Assembly: GCA_027621175.1 (NCBI GenBank)
Contig: JAQCCM010000001.1
Location: 124,001-188,000 of the forward strand
Length of the DNA: 64,000 bases
Reading direction: 5' to 3'
DNA from: Bacteroidota bacterium
GTDB lineage: Bacteria > Bacteroidota > Bacteroidia > Flavobacteriales > Flavobacteriaceae
The notes below the pieces were generated by a model that was not told the DNA's origin, did no database searches, and was given only the letters and a program-made list of their open reading frames with translations. Shown here one piece after another: positions 9,250-19,157 of this stretch. The first letter of the stretch is position 1. Each line of letters opens with the position of its first letter. The translations under genes were made by a program, and so were the position numbers.

Positions 9250-10341
9250 TTAATGTGAATATTGTGTTAAATTTAACAAATCAGACAACCAAACTGCACT
9301 AGAACCAACTGTGATTTCTTTGGAAAACCTCATATTTTCACCAGACACATCAATTGTTTTGTGCCCATTTAGGCCTGCTAACTCACCCATTTTGTGAATG
9401 ATAGGTACAAAATGTATCTCCCCATTCTTTAATACTTCAGCGTATTGTAATGCAATGTCAGTTGTTGTTTGACCAACATTTAGGTTTTTGATTAAAACAT
9501 CCACAAAAGACTTCGCTACTTCTGGAATTTCTTGGTAGATCGTTGGCATATATAGCTTATGGGAAACACATTCTAACGCTTTTAAAATGGAAAAACCATA
9601 CCACTTTCGTGTTTCAATGCGCCCATAGTCTTGCCCTACTTGTCCTGCTTCAAACAACAGTGTTGGTGTGCCTTGTTGCGTGAAAAAATCACCCATGCAG
9701 TTTGGATTAAACGTATCGTCATAACGCCCTACTTGGTTTGGAATGTGCTCTTGTAAGGCATTTTGTATATAACCAATAACACCCATCGCCTTTTCACGTG
9801 CAACTGTGCGTTTTTTGGATACATCTGCAGCAGGCGACAGAAACGAAAGCATACAAGGAGTATCATTTACACCGAAAAGGGTACGCTGATCGTGAAGATT
9901 AAAACAATAATGAGGTTTAAATTCGTGGTACAAGTCAACAAGCAACTTTGATTCGGGCTGTGATTGATTTATGGCATCCCTGTTTAAGTCGATTTCATTA
10001 GCGTTAACGCGCGTGTATGCAGCTGCGCCGTCGGGATTGAGTATTGGGATCAATTTAAGCGTAAAAGACGCTAAAAGGGAGGGATTTTGCTCTAAATAAC
10101 ACAATACATCTAACAACGCTTTTGTAGCAGTGGACTCGTTGCCATGCATTTGAGACCAAATCAAAATGTTGATAGGACCAGTTCCCATCTCAATCATTTG
10201 AATAGGACGAGATTCCACACTAGTTCCAATAGTTATTGAAGAAAACAATTTCACAAATGATTCAATAAGTGTATGGGTAACATAACGACCTTGAATTTTA
10301 TGCGATCCTAATTTTGGCTGTATGGCTAAATAATCATTCAT
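9250..10341 (-). CDS. M14-family zinc carboxypeptidase
   Basis: Predicted zinc metallopeptidase of the M14 fold (363 residues). The zinc motif is H-x-x-E in WSQMHGNESTA near residue 65, with the third ligand histidine probably in FNLHDQR. The DPDG-like segment ILNPDGAAAYTRVNANEIDLNRDA supplies the substrate-binding Asn-Arg. No signal peptide is evident, which suggests a cytoplasmic peptidase for small substrates such as peptides or cell-wall fragments. The track starts at a TTG (10350), but the ATG at 10341 is better. A perfect -7 box TACATTTG lies 6 bases upstream, inside an operator-like inverted repeat shared with the divergent XRE gene. Confidence 0.85.
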   Translation of the reverse strand: MNDYLAIQPKLGSHKIQGRYVTHTLIESFVKLFSSITIGTSVESRPIQMIEMGTGPINILIWSQMHGNESTATKALLDVLCYLEQNPSLLASFTLKLIPILNPDGAAAYTRVNANEIDLNRDAINQSQPESKLLVDLYHEFKPHYCFNLHDQRTLFGVNDTPCMLSFLSPAADVSKKRTVAREKAMGVIGYIQNALQEHIPNQVGRYDDTFNPNCMGDFFTQQGTPTLLFEAGQVGQDYGRIETRKWYGFSILKALECVSHKLYMPTIYQEIPEVAKSFVDVLIKNLNVGQTTTDIALQYAEVLKNGEIHFVPIIHKMGELAGLNGHKTIDVSGENMRFSKEITVGSSAVWLSDLLNLTQYSH

Positions 10342-10347
10342 CGTTTG

Positions 10348-10355
10348 CAAATGTA
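10348..10355 (-). promoter_or_regulatory. -7 box TACATTTG for M14 peptidase
   Basis: Perfect TAnnTTTG match on the minus strand, only 6 bases before the ATG at 10341, so the transcript may be leaderless. It overlaps the TGTAAAC half-site at 10352-10358; a protein bound there would block this promoter. Confidence 0.6.
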
Positions 10356-10484
10356 AACCTTAACCCGTTTACAATTATATACAACTTATTGTTTTTATTG
10401 TAAACAACTGCAAAGCAGATATGTTTACAACTGGTGACATTTTTGCTTTTGTGAACATATTATATACTTAATCTACTGTTAACA
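10352..10484. promoter_or_regulatory. Array of six TGTAAAC/GTTTACA half-sites (putative operators)
   Basis: Within the 254-base divergent gap there are three inverted pairs. TGTAAAC at 10352 pairs with GTTTACA at 10367 (8-base spacer), TGTAAAC at 10399 with GTTTACA at 10423 (17-base spacer), and TGTGAAC at 10450 with GTTAACA at 10478 (21-base spacer). The first two pairs have perfect 7-base arms. The leftmost half-site overlaps the M14 peptidase -7 box. The natural candidate ligand is the XRE protein encoded next to it, but this is inference. Confidence 0.5.
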
Positions 10485-10544
10485 TGTATTTTAAGTATTA
10501 ATTTATGAAGTTTTAATTTAATAAAGAGTATACAAAATAAATGA

Positions 10545-10593
10545 TTACATTTGAATATATATGCAATTTACAATATTAAATATACAAATGTAA
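10545..10593. repeat. Inverted repeat TTACATTTG / CAAATGTAA before the XRE gene
   Basis: Perfect 9-base arms at 10545-10553 and 10585-10593, extendable to about 14 bases with one mismatch. The left arm contains the -7 box TACATTTG, and the right arm ends 2 bases before the XRE ATG at 10596. It could be an operator for autoregulation or a hairpin in the leader that hides the start codon. Confidence 0.5.
10546..10553 (+). promoter_or_regulatory. -7 box TACATTTG for XRE regulator
   Basis: Perfect TAnnTTTG on the plus strand, 42 bases before the ATG at 10596. No clear TTG at the -33 position, which may mean the promoter is weak or activator-dependent. Confidence 0.5.
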
Positions 10594-10595
10594 CC

Positions 10596-11003
10596 ATGTC
10601 TTTGATTGAACGAATTAGAAAAGTAATTAACGATAGTGAGTTGAGTTCTGCTGCATTTGCAGATAAAATTGGTGTGCAACGATCTTCTATTTCACATATC
10701 CTTTCTGAACGAAACAAGCCTAGTTTAGATTTTGTCTTAAAAGTCCTTCACGCCTTCCCTACCCTTCATTCCGATTGGTTGCTTTTAGGCAAAGAAGCTG
10801 CACAAACAAAAATTGTAGCTGATACACCCGTATTATTTCCCACTGAAAAGGACCCACAACCCGAGCAACCTAAAATTGAACAGCCTGAAAAGCTTGTGCA
10901 ACACAATACTCCACAAAAAAACATACAAGATGGTCAAGAAGTGGAGCGTGTTACCATTTTCTACTCAGATGGCACTTGTAGTACATACACCAATAAAAAA
11001 TGA
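10596..11003 (+). CDS. XRE-family helix-turn-helix regulator
   Basis: A 135-residue regulator. Residues about 5-65 are a Cro/CI-type helix-turn-helix (IRKVINDSELSSAAFADKIG, then SSISHILSERNKPSLDF) with the WLLLGKE ending common in Bacteroidota members. A Pro/Gln/Glu-rich linker follows, then a short C-terminal strand RVTIFYSDGTCSTY. The track starts 15 codons earlier at a TTG, but the ATG at 10596 matches the domain start. It is divergent from the M14 peptidase across a region full of inverted repeats, and 12 bases upstream of a lipoprotein gene. No phage genes are nearby, so it looks like a chromosomal regulator, not a prophage repressor. Confidence 0.88.
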   Translation: MSLIERIRKVINDSELSSAAFADKIGVQRSSISHILSERNKPSLDFVLKVLHAFPTLHSDWLLLGKEAAQTKIVADTPVLFPTEKDPQPEQPKIEQPEKLVQHNTPQKNIQDGQEVERVTIFYSDGTCSTYTNKK

Positions 11004-11015
11004 TATTTTTGGGGT

Positions 11016-11393
11016 ATGAGAATTGCCACGATTAGTATTTTAATTTTATCTGTTACCGCTTGTTTTTCGCCCCAACGTAATTGTAGCGATTTTCATACCG
11101 GTACATTTTCGTTCACCTCTATGGTTTTAGGCGACACACTGACTACAAAATTTATTCGTACAGATAGTATTGAAGTAGATTATTATTTAAATCGAGTAGA
11201 TAGTTCATCCGTAAGATGGTTAAATGATTGCGAGTGTATTGTGAAAAAATTACGCCCACTTACGTATCAAGATTCAAAGGCAGTGCATATGAAAATTCTC
11301 ACAACTAAAGACAACACCTATACCTTTGAATACAATTTGGTTGGCGACAGTGGTAACAAACAACGTGGTGTAGTAACTAAACGAATCAACTAG
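11016..11393 (+). CDS. Small lipoprotein of unknown function
   Basis: 125 residues with a short signal sequence ending in a lipobox-like SVTAC, so the mature protein should be lipid-anchored. The body contains RNCSDFHTGTFSF, SSVRWLNDCEC and a C-terminal YTFEYNLVGDSG. Similar flavobacterial proteins are, as I recall, sometimes labelled DNA topoisomerase IV in databases because they lie beside parCE; nothing in this sequence supports that label. It is 12 bases after the XRE gene, and its stop codon is immediately followed by the ATG of terC, so the three genes read as one operon. Function unknown. Confidence 0.82.
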   Translation: MRIATISILILSVTACFSPQRNCSDFHTGTFSFTSMVLGDTLTTKFIRTDSIEVDYYLNRVDSSSVRWLNDCECIVKKLRPLTYQDSKAVHMKILTTKDNTYTFEYNLVGDSGNKQRGVVTKRIN

Positions 11394-12173
11394 ATGGATT
11401 TTCTTTTAACTCCGGAAGCGATTTCGTCGCTCTTGACTCTTACCTTTTTAGAAATTATTTTAGGCATAGACAACATCGTTTTTATCTCTATAGTTGTTGG
11501 GAAACTACCTGAAGAAAAGCGAAAAAGCGCAACCAATATTGGGCTGCTACTTGCTCTTGTGTTGCGCATTGTTTTACTATTTGCTATTTCTTGGCTTATT
11601 GCCATGCAATCCACGCTTTTTGAGATTTCCAATACAATCGTTCATGCAGCGGTAAATGGGCAATCGCTTATTTTATTTGCTGGCGGACTCTTTTTACTTT
11701 ACAAAAGCACCAAAGAAATTCATGAAAAGATTGACCATGCCGGAGAAAAAAACGAACAGGTCGGAAACAAAGCAGGGAAAACGCTAGAGAAAATCTTAGT
11801 GCAAATCATTTTAATTGATGCGGTATTCTCCGTAGATTCTATTTTGACTGCTGTTGGAATGACCAATGGTATTGATGGTGCCATTTGGATTATGATTATC
11901 GCTGTAGTCATTTCTATTCTAGCGATGATGTGGTTTGCACACCCTGTAACACGGTTTGTACATAAACACCCGTCGTTGCAAATTTTAGCCCTCTCATTCC
12001 TTATCTTGATTGGATTTATGCTTATCGCAGAGGGCGCTCACCTCTCTCACTTAGAAGTGCTAGGAACAAGTGTTGGTGCTATTCCAAAAGGCTATTTATA
12101 TTTTGCCATTGCCTTTTCGCTGTTGGTGGAGTTTTTAAATATGCGTTTTCGAAAACGTAAATCAACACATTAA
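11394..12173 (+). CDS. TerC-family integral membrane protein
   Basis: 259 residues with about seven transmembrane helices. The conserved TerC signature is present: LTFLEIILGIDNIVFISIVVGKLP at the N-terminus and ILIDAVFSVDSILTAVGM in the middle, each with the membrane-embedded acidic residues. TerC proteins are linked to tellurite resistance and, more recently, to metal (manganese) efflux at the inner membrane. The ATG directly follows the stop of the lipoprotein gene, and the 3' end overlaps convergent parC by 4 bases. The substrate cannot be decided from sequence. Confidence 0.92.
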   Translation: MDFLLTPEAISSLLTLTFLEIILGIDNIVFISIVVGKLPEEKRKSATNIGLLLALVLRIVLLFAISWLIAMQSTLFEISNTIVHAAVNGQSLILFAGGLFLLYKSTKEIHEKIDHAGEKNEQVGNKAGKTLEKILVQIILIDAVFSVDSILTAVGMTNGIDGAIWIMIIAVVISILAMMWFAHPVTRFVHKHPSLQILALSFLILIGFMLIAEGAHLSHLEVLGTSVGAIPKGYLYFAIAFSLLVEFLNMRFRKRKSTH

Positions 12174-14755
12174 AGTTCTAAGCTAATTTGCCCCTCGCTA
12201 TCATCACTTTTTGAGGGTTTTACTTCTTCCACTTCGGTTTCTATTTCTGTAGTTTCTACCGCTGCTTCGGGAATATAGGGTAACGGTTCATTTGCCTCAA
12301 TGTGTTTTAGCTTTTCTGTTGTAAGCTGATTTCCAATGGCTTTTATCCCTTTTGGCGCAATAAAGTCCTCAAACTCCAATTGTTGTGCTTCTTTTGCTTC
12401 GCCGCCACGTGGTTTTACAAAATGGAGTGTACACACGGGGCGCCAATCGGAAGAAAACCATTCTAATTTGATTTTTGCGCCTTCTTGTATAAACTGCTCT
12501 TCTTTATCGGGAGTTTCGATAAGAAAACGTTTTCCAAAGTAACGATCCTTTGTTCCATCAAAATAAACAGCAGAAAGCGGTTTTTGAGGTTCCCACTTTT
12601 CCAACAACAACATATCAGGGGGGAAATGCATGCTTAAATCTGGAATTTGTGTTTTTACTATACCTGATTGCGTTACGATTAGTATTCGGTCTTCCCCTTT
12701 AAATGCGCCAAGCAAGCGTCCGCGCTCGTCTGCATTCAGGCGTTGAACGGTTTCGTCATACCAAACCTTTCTCGGTTTAAGTGTAGAGACACCTTCTTCT
12801 TTTAGATCTACTCGCTTGATGGCGTATTTGGTTACCGTATTACCACGAACTCCCCTGCCTTTTATAACCAAATCGGCAAAGTCTAAATCCCATTTTAATT
12901 TTTTAATCGAACCACTTTGGCGCAAGTGTATCGTGACAATTTCGGCTTCTCCATTTGGGTTTGCCGAAAAATAATGCACTTTTGATTGGTCATTTCCATT
13001 GGTTAGATCGTAATGTTTATCTCTAGTAACTCCAGTAACCGCAAAGCGTTTTATGTAAGACGTACCCCCACGACCATCTTGGTAAATCATGTTGTAAATG
13101 GTACGCTTGTCTTTCTTTTTAAATACCGCAACGTGAATGATGTTTTTACCCACAAAGGTTTTGGTATCCACTTTTGTGACCATCATTTTACCATCATCGG
13201 TAAACACAATCACATCGTCAATATCGGCGCAATCGGCAACGTATTCGTCTTTACGCAATGACGTTCCCACAAAGCCTTCTTCTCTACTCACATATAGCTT
13301 GGTGTTGCGAATAACCACTTTCCGTGCATCCACATCTGCAAAAACACTAAGTTCTGTTTTACGTTCTTTTCCTTCGCCGTAGGTCTGTTTAAGGCGTTTG
13401 AAATACGCAATTGCAAAATCTACTAGATGTGCCAAATCATGCGCTACTTGATTTAACTCTTCTTCTAAAGCTTCAATTTTTTGTTGGGCTTTGTCTAAAT
13501 CAAATTTTGATATACGCTTGATGCGGATTTCCGTCAGGCGAATAACATCGTCATCTGTAACGACACGCTTTAGATTTTTGGTATACGGCGCTAGTCCGGC
13601 ATGAATGGCTTTTAGTACGCCTTCCCAGGTTTCTACTTCCTCAATGTCTCGATAGATGCGATTTTCAATAAAAATACGCTCCAACGACGCAAAATGCCAT
13701 TGTTCTTCAAGTTCATCTTGTTTAACTTCAAGTTCAGCACGCAACAATTCAAGTGTGTGATCGGTGGAACGCCTGAGCATTTCGGATACACCAATAAAGT
13801 TGGGTTTGTTGTCTTCAATCACACAGCCTAAAGGCGAAATAGAGGTTTCACAAGCCGTAAACGCAAAAAGGGCATCTATGGTTTTGTCGGGAGACACATT
13901 GGGCGGAAGAATGATTTTAATTTCAACGGCTGCTGCCGTGTTGTCTTCAATCTTTTTAATCTTAATTTTCCCTTTTTCGTTTGCTTTTAGAATGGATTCT
14001 ATCAGCGAAGATGTGGTGGTAGAAAACGGAATTTCAGATATTATTAAAGTTTGTTTGTCCTGTTGAGCAATACGTGCACGCACGCGTATTTTACCCCCAC
14101 GAAGTCCATCGTTATAGTGGTCAGCATCCATAATACCACCTGTTGGGAAATCGGGAACAAGCGTAAAGCGTTTGCCTTGTAAGTGCTTGATGGAAGCGTC
14201 TATGAGTTCATTAAAGTTGTGAGGTAAAATTTTGGTGGAAAGTCCTACTGCAATCCCCTCGCCGCCTTGCGCCAACAGCATCGGGAACTTTACCGGCAGG
14301 TGAATTGGTTCTTTTTTACGTCCATCATACGACAGTTGCCACTGCGTAACTTTAGGACTATATACCACATCGAGGGCAAATTTAGAAAGTCGTGCTTCGA
14401 TATATCGAGAAGCTGCTGCGGAATCGCCTGTTAGGATATTTCCCCAGTTTCCTTGCATGTCAATGAGCAAATCTTTTTGCCCAATCTGCACCATCGCATC
14501 TGCAATAGATGCATCCCCGTGTGGGTGGTACTGCATGGTGTGGCCCACAACGTTGGCAACCTTGTTGTAGCGCCCATCATCTAAGTCTTTCATGGAATGT
14601 AGAATGCGACGCTGAACGGGTTTAAAGCCATCTTCAATAGCGGGCACGGCACGCTCCAAAATCACATACGAAGCGTAGTCCAAAAACCAATCTTTGTACA
14701 TGCCGGTAACGCGAATCAACTGATCGTCTGAAGAAAGGTGCTGCTCGTCGTTCAT
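12170..14755 (-). CDS. parC: DNA topoisomerase IV subunit A
   Basis: DNA-breaking subunit of the type IIA topoisomerase that decatenates chromosomes. The 861-residue protein has the winged-helix region with [18 protein letters not shown], where the tyrosine is the catalytic residue, and the N-terminal [13 protein letters not shown]. The C-terminal half has beta-pinwheel-like repeats. The tail is acidic ([21 protein letters not shown]). The start overlaps the parE stop by 4 bases, so ParE and ParC are translationally coupled. ParC rather than GyrA is chosen from the pairing with ParE and the weak GyrA-box region. Confidence 0.93.
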   Translation of the reverse strand: MNDEQHLSSDDQLIRVTGMYKDWFLDYASYVILERAVPAIEDGFKPVQRRILHSMKDLDDGRYNKVANVVGHTMQYHPHGDASIADAMVQIGQKDLLIDMQGNWGNILTGDSAAASRYIEARLSKFALDVVYSPKVTQWQLSYDGRKKEPIHLPVKFPMLLAQGGEGIAVGLSTKILPHNFNELIDASIKHLQGKRFTLVPDFPTGGIMDADHYNDGLRGGKIRVRARIAQQDKQTLIISEIPFSTTTSSLIESILKANEKGKIKIKKIEDNTAAAVEIKIILPPNVSPDKTIDALFAFTACETSISPLGCVIEDNKPNFIGVSEMLRRSTDHTLELLRAELEVKQDELEEQWHFASLERIFIENRIYRDIEEVETWEGVLKAIHAGLAPYTKNLKRVVTDDDVIRLTEIRIKRISKFDLDKAQQKIEALEEELNQVAHDLAHLVDFAIAYFKRLKQTYGEGKERKTELSVFADVDARKVVIRNTKLYVSREEGFVGTSLRKDEYVADCADIDDVIVFTDDGKMMVTKVDTKTFVGKNIIHVAVFKKKDKRTIYNMIYQDGRGGTSYIKRFAVTGVTRDKHYDLTNGNDQSKVHYFSANPNGEAEIVTIHLRQSGSIKKLKWDLDFADLVIKGRGVRGNTVTKYAIKRVDLKEEGVSTLKPRKVWYDETVQRLNADERGRLLGAFKGEDRILIVTQSGIVKTQIPDLSMHFPPDMLLLEKWEPQKPLSAVYFDGTKDRYFGKRFLIETPDKEEQFIQEGAKIKLEWFSSDWRPVCTLHFVKPRGGEAKEAQQLEFEDFIAPKGIKAIGNQLTTEKLKHIEANEPLPYIPEAAVETTEIETEVEEVKPSKSDDSEGQISLEL

Positions 14756-16605
14756 GATTCAACTTTATCTAACTCTACTTTTAGGTTATCGATGATAAAC
14801 TCTTGTCGTTTGGGTGTGTTTTTGCCCATATAAAACGACAACAACTCATCAATTGTCATGCTTTTATCTAGCATTACAGGATCAAGGCGAATATCATCGC
14901 CAATAAAATGTGAAAACTCATTTGGTGAAATTTCACCCAACCCCTTAAATCGTGTGATTTCGGCTTGTTTACCTAACTCCGCTAAAGCATCAACACGCTC
15001 TTGCTCCGAGTAACAATATATCGTTTTCTTTTTGTTGCGCACACGAAATAATGGTGTTTGCAAAATATACAGATGTCCGTCTTTGATGAGTTCTGGGAAA
15101 AACTGTAAAAAGAAAGTGATGAGTAACAACCGAATGTGCATCCCATCAACGTCTGCATCCGTGGCGATTACGATATTGTTATATCGTAAATCTTCCATGG
15201 ATTCTTCAATATTTAAAGCGGCTTGCAACAGATTAAATTCTTCGTTTTCATAAACAATTTTTTTGGACATGCCATACGAATTCAATGGCTTCCCACGAAG
15301 GCTAAACACCGCTTGTGTATTCACATCTCTCGATTTTGTAATGGAACCACTTGCCGAATCGCCCTCTGTAATAAATAGTGTGGATTCCAAACGGCGGTCT
15401 TTTTTGATATCGCCCAAATGTACACGACAATCTCGTAATTTTTTGTTGTGCAGACTTGCTTTTTTAGCACGTTCACGTGCCAATTTACGAATACCCGAAA
15501 GCTCTTTGCGTTCTTTTTCAGCTTGTAATATCTTGCGCTGTAACGCCTCTGCGGTAGGTGTGTTTTTATGTAAAAAATTATCTAACTGCTTGCCTACAAA
15601 ATCATTGATGTAAGTACGTACCGTAGGCAAATCACCACCCATTTCGGTAGAACCCAATTTGGTTTTGGTTTGCGACTCAAACACGGGTTCCATAACCTTG
15701 ATGCTAATCGCAGAAATAATGGATTTGCGAATATCTGAGGGGTCAAACTGTTTGCCGTAAAACTCGCGAATGGTTTTTACTAAGGCCTCCCGAAATGCGG
15801 TTTGATGCGTTCCTCCTTGTGTAGTGTGTTGTCCGTTTACAAACGAGTGATATTCCTCGTTGTACTGGGTTTTACTGTGTGTAAGGGCCACCTCAATATC
15901 GTTGCCCTTAAGGTGAATCACAGGATAGAGAAAATCTTCTGTGTTGTTGTTGTCTTCCAACAGGTCTTTTAAGCCGTTTTGAGAAATAAATTTTTCTCCG
16001 TTAAAAACAATGGTAAGCCCTGGATTTAGATAGACATAATTTTTAAGCATTTTCGCCACATACTCGTGGCGGTAGCGGTATTTTTTAAATATGGACTCAT
16101 CGGGCATAAATGATACGCCCGTTCCGTTGCGCTTAGAAGAAGTCGTTACTTCGGCATCTTCTTCTAAGGTTCCTTGGCTAAAACGCGCCAACTTCATTTG
16201 TCCATCACGTACCGAATAGACCGAAAAGTCCATAGAAAGGGCATTCACGGCTTTGGTACCTACCCCGTTAAGTCCTACCGATTTTTTAAACGCACGGGAA
16301 TCGTATTTTCCACCCGTATTCATTTTAGACACCACATCTACCACTTTACTCAATGGAATACCACGACCGTAGTCCCGCACCGAAACCTTTCCTTCAGTAA
16401 TATTGATTTCTATGGTCTTACCAGCGCCCATGACAAACTCATCTATACTGTTGTCTAAGACTTCTTTGAGCAAAATATAAATACCATCGTCGGGAGAAGA
16501 ACCGTCGCCGAGCTTGCCAATATACATCCCTGGACGCATACGGATATGCTCTTTCCAATCTAAGGAACGGATGTTGTCTTCATTATACTGCGTAGTTTGT
16601 GGCAT
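14752..16605 (-). CDS. parE: DNA topoisomerase IV subunit B
   Basis: ATPase subunit of topoisomerase IV, 617 residues. The GHKL ATP-binding site is at residues about 40-120 ([39 protein letters not shown]). The transducer domain has the QTKTKLGS loop. The TOPRIM domain has [10 protein letters not shown] and [12 protein letters not shown]. It lacks the extra insert found in many GyrB proteins, supporting ParE. It is the first gene of the parE-parC operon. A 59-base piece of this gene, about 92 percent identical, occurs again at 20480-20538. Confidence 0.94.
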   Translation of the reverse strand: MPQTTQYNEDNIRSLDWKEHIRMRPGMYIGKLGDGSSPDDGIYILLKEVLDNSIDEFVMGAGKTIEINITEGKVSVRDYGRGIPLSKVVDVVSKMNTGGKYDSRAFKKSVGLNGVGTKAVNALSMDFSVYSVRDGQMKLARFSQGTLEEDAEVTTSSKRNGTGVSFMPDESIFKKYRYRHEYVAKMLKNYVYLNPGLTIVFNGEKFISQNGLKDLLEDNNNTEDFLYPVIHLKGNDIEVALTHSKTQYNEEYHSFVNGQHTTQGGTHQTAFREALVKTIREFYGKQFDPSDIRKSIISAISIKVMEPVFESQTKTKLGSTEMGGDLPTVRTYINDFVGKQLDNFLHKNTPTAEALQRKILQAEKERKELSGIRKLARERAKKASLHNKKLRDCRVHLGDIKKDRRLESTLFITEGDSASGSITKSRDVNTQAVFSLRGKPLNSYGMSKKIVYENEEFNLLQAALNIEESMEDLRYNNIVIATDADVDGMHIRLLLITFFLQFFPELIKDGHLYILQTPLFRVRNKKKTIYCYSEQERVDALAELGKQAEITRFKGLGEISPNEFSHFIGDDIRLDPVMLDKSMTIDELLSFYMGKNTPKRQEFIIDNLKVELDKVES

Positions 16606-16938
16606 GAGTGCTAATTTAAAACATCAAACAGAAATATAAACAGATGTTACGCTAAAGAAATTAACAAATACGGTGTTGGAATTGTTGAAATAAACTTGCG
16701 TTGGCGCACGATAATATTTTTTTGTTAACTTAGCATATGACAAACCCTAAGTCTATTCTTCTTTTGAAACCTACACCTTCACTTTTAGAATATTTCACAG
16801 GGAATATTGGATAAATAATCCTGCCTTCCGTATGTATTTGGTATCCATAAAATATAGGACAAACGGCATTTATAAATTCAATAATTAACAAAAATGTTAA
16901 ACGCTAAAAATGAATAGGCACGACTAAAATTAAATATT
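16606..16938. other. 333-base intergenic region with a promoter-like site and a recurrent element
   Basis: Lies between divergent parE and the metalloprotease gene. A TAACTTAG box (one mismatch to TAnnTTTG) at 16726-16733 is followed directly by a 25-codon ORF (16737-16814) beginning MTNPKSILLLKPTPS. The stretch 16745-16774 resembles 32057-32086. No larger gene is visible on either strand. The rest is AT-rich and unremarkable. Confidence 0.5.
16745..16774 (+). repeat. Recurrent element, copy A
   Basis: CCCTAAGTCTATTCTTC continuing to AACCTAC. It matches copy B at 32057-32086 at about 26 of 31 aligned positions, including an exact TCTATTCTTC. Both copies lie just downstream of a -7-like box. 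Confidence 0.45.
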
Positions 16939-17021
16939 ATGAAACTGGACCCCAGAGTATTAAAAATATCCTTTTTTTTATTATAATTATTACATCAAGT
17001 AATGGTTTTGCACAAATAAAA
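16939..17021 (+). other. Out-of-frame signal-peptide segment of the metalloprotease (poly-T frameshift)
   Basis: An ATG at 16939 opens a frame MKLDPRVLKISFFLL that hits a stop just after a run of eight T at 16972-16979. Adding one T to the run gives MKLDPRVLKISFFFIIIITSS and then NGFAQ, fused in frame to the annotated protein at 17022. That is a textbook flavobacterial Sec signal peptide with cleavage after A-Q. The gene therefore most likely starts at 16939 and is currently out of frame by one base. Confidence 0.75.
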
Positions 17022-19145
17022 ATGTCAGATTGGCATAAAGAAACTTTACCTAAAATGGAGGTAAATCAAGTAAAAGTGAGTACGCAATTACCCTTAAATT
17101 ATTCGGCATGGAGAATATCTACCCAAAACTTTTTAAATAATATGGATACGCGTGGAGATATAAGCCAAGAGATCGTAATACCGTCGCCAAATGGTAAATT
17201 TGAGAAGTATATCATAAAACCTTCAAAAGTTGTAGCAGACCACGTAGCACACTTATACACGATTAAAACGTTTATGGGGTATAAAAAAGACAACCTAAAT
17301 ACTTTAATTTCCTGTGATATAAGCAATGGAGGTTTTCATGCAGCAATTTATGAAAAAGAGAACACTTTTTTTATTGAACCGATGAATAGCAATTCTTCAG
17401 AAAGGGTTATTTCTTACTATAAAAAAGATAATATTTCAAAAAAATTGAACTGCAAAACGCAAACGGCTTCTATTAAAAAAAGGGCGCAAAATACAATTAG
17501 CAGTACAAGCAGCACTACAACAAAGAGAACATATCGATTAGCTGTTGCAGCTGCAGGAGAATATTCTCAAAAATTTGGAGGTAGTCCATTTAGTGAAACA
17601 AATGTGTTAAATGCATTGGCATCTGGTGTAAACATGATTAACCCTATTTTCTTAAGAGATTTAGGGGTGGAATTTAAATTAGTAAGTACTTGGGAACTCG
17701 TTTATAAAGATCCTGATACAGACCCTTTTTTAATACCAGATAACGATGATGCTGACGCTTCACATCGTGCTTGTGATAATGAATTAGGTTCGTCAGAATT
17801 TGATGTAGGACACATGGTTGTTTGGTCAAACACAGGTGGTTTAGCGGCTTTTGGTGTGGTTTGTAATGATGACTCGAAAGGAGCCGGTTATTCAGGAAGT
17901 GACCATAATCTAACAACTTTATGGGTGGATTATGTAGCGCATGAACTTGGGCATCAGTTTGGTTCTGAACATAATTTTGTTTCCCAAGAATGTGGTACAT
18001 CGGCTTCTGGTTTTAGGTACGAGCCAGGAGAAGGTTCTTCACTAATGTCTTATGCTGATGTGTGTAGAGGAGCTGCTCAATACGCGACACAATCCGATCC
18101 TTTTTTTCATTATGCTTCTATAGCTCAAATGCAAACTTATATCAATAGCACTTCGTGTGCAGTAACGAATAGTAGTGGCAATACAGCCTCTCCAGTTGCT
18201 AATGCGAGTGCAGATATAACCATTCCTAAAAGCACTCTATTTATTTTGGTTGGTTCAGGCACTGATGCGAATGATGCTGCAAGTAAATTAACTTATAATT
18301 GGGTTCAATACGATGGCTCAAGTCCAGCGGTTACAGGGTCTCCAAATTGCAGCTCCACGAATGCACCCATGTTTAGATTTCGCCCTCCTGTAATTGAAAA
18401 CTATCGTAGTTTTCCGCAATATAGCGATGTTTTAACAGGAAAAAATGATCAACAATGGGAAAAGTTACCCTGTGTTGCAAGAACGATGAATTTTTCTTTA
18501 ACCGTTAGAGACAACAACATGTCTTTTGGTAGAATAGGAGAAGACAAAGCATTGGTTACTGTCGCAAATACAGGACCTTTTAATGTTACTAGCCCAAATG
18601 GTGGAGAAGCTTTAAAAGGAAATAATTCATATAAAGTAAATTGGACTGTAAATGGAACAGATTCACATTGCAATAATGTAGATATTTTGTTATCAATTGA
18701 TGGAGGGGCTACATACTCGGTAGTTAAAGATGCAACAGCAAATGATGGAAGTGAAAGTATTACACTTCCTAATAATACAACTACAAAGGCACGAATTTTA
18801 GTGCGTTGTGATGTCTCTGGAGGGTTTAGATCTGCTTCGACTTTTTATGATGTTTCTAATGGGGATTTTAATATTACTAAAGATCCTTTAAGTGTAGATA
18901 ATATAGAAGTTTTTGATATTTCGATATATGTGTATCCAGCTACTAATGAAATATTTGTAAAACTCACAAATACGGAAGATTACTTATATCGTATGATAGA
19001 TGCTCTTGGTCGAAGTGTTTTAAAAGGTGCTTTTAACAACTCCATAAATATTGACACAAGTAGTTTGCCAACAGGACTCTATTTCTTAGAAATACACCAA
19101 AAAAACACCAATAAGACAGGAGTACGAAAAATTATTATTCAATAA
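17022..19145 (+). CDS. Reprolysin-like zinc metalloprotease with T9SS sorting domain (5' end frameshifted)
   Basis: Secreted protease of the metzincin type. The zinc motif HELGHQFGSEH begins at H307 of this frame, and the Met-turn SSLMSYAD follows. The N-terminal 140 or so residues look like a propeptide. Residues about 380-620 include Ig/PKD-like modules (GPFNVTSPNGGE, ILLSIDGGATYS). The last 75 residues form a T9SS type A sorting domain (IYVYPATNEIFVKL to LPTGLYFLEIHQK). This frame lacks a signal peptide because the true start at 16939 is separated by a one-base shift in a poly-T run. As sequenced the product could not be exported normally. A DUF6438 lipoprotein gene follows 12 bases later. 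Confidence 0.85.
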   Translation: MSDWHKETLPKMEVNQVKVSTQLPLNYSAWRISTQNFLNNMDTRGDISQEIVIPSPNGKFEKYIIKPSKVVADHVAHLYTIKTFMGYKKDNLNTLISCDISNGGFHAAIYEKENTFFIEPMNSNSSERVISYYKKDNISKKLNCKTQTASIKKRAQNTISSTSSTTTKRTYRLAVAAAGEYSQKFGGSPFSETNVLNALASGVNMINPIFLRDLGVEFKLVSTWELVYKDPDTDPFLIPDNDDADASHRACDNELGSSEFDVGHMVVWSNTGGLAAFGVVCNDDSKGAGYSGSDHNLTTLWVDYVAHELGHQFGSEHNFVSQECGTSASGFRYEPGEGSSLMSYADVCRGAAQYATQSDPFFHYASIAQMQTYINSTSCAVTNSSGNTASPVANASADITIPKSTLFILVGSGTDANDAASKLTYNWVQYDGSSPAVTGSPNCSSTNAPMFRFRPPVIENYRSFPQYSDVLTGKNDQQWEKLPCVARTMNFSLTVRDNNMSFGRIGEDKALVTVANTGPFNVTSPNGGEALKGNNSYKVNWTVNGTDSHCNNVDILLSIDGGATYSVVKDATANDGSESITLPNNTTTKARILVRCDVSGGFRSASTFYDVSNGDFNITKDPLSVDNIEVFDISIYVYPATNEIFVKLTNTEDYLYRMIDALGRSVLKGAFNNSINIDTSSLPTGLYFLEIHQKNTNKTGVRKIIIQ

Positions 19146-19157
19146 AATCAAGGGATA

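Noticed and set aside
10596-11003. Prophage repressor with an integrated phage
   Set aside because: No integrase, terminase, structural or lysis genes are near; the neighbours are chromosomal.
11016-11393. Topoisomerase IV label for the small lipoprotein
   Set aside because: It has a signal peptide and lipobox and no topoisomerase motif; the label would come only from being near parCE.
13013-13382. ORFs on the plus strand within parC, parE, uvrA, pcrA and similar genes
   Set aside because: Shadow frames of strongly supported genes on the other strand, with no start context or family features.
16737-16814. 25-codon ORF right after a -7-like box
   Set aside because: Too short and no homology can be checked; kept only as part of the recurrent-element finding.
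16939-17030. Programmed ribosomal frameshift at the poly-T tract
   Set aside because: There is no stimulatory structure or conserved slippery heptamer context I can support; indel or phase variation is simpler.
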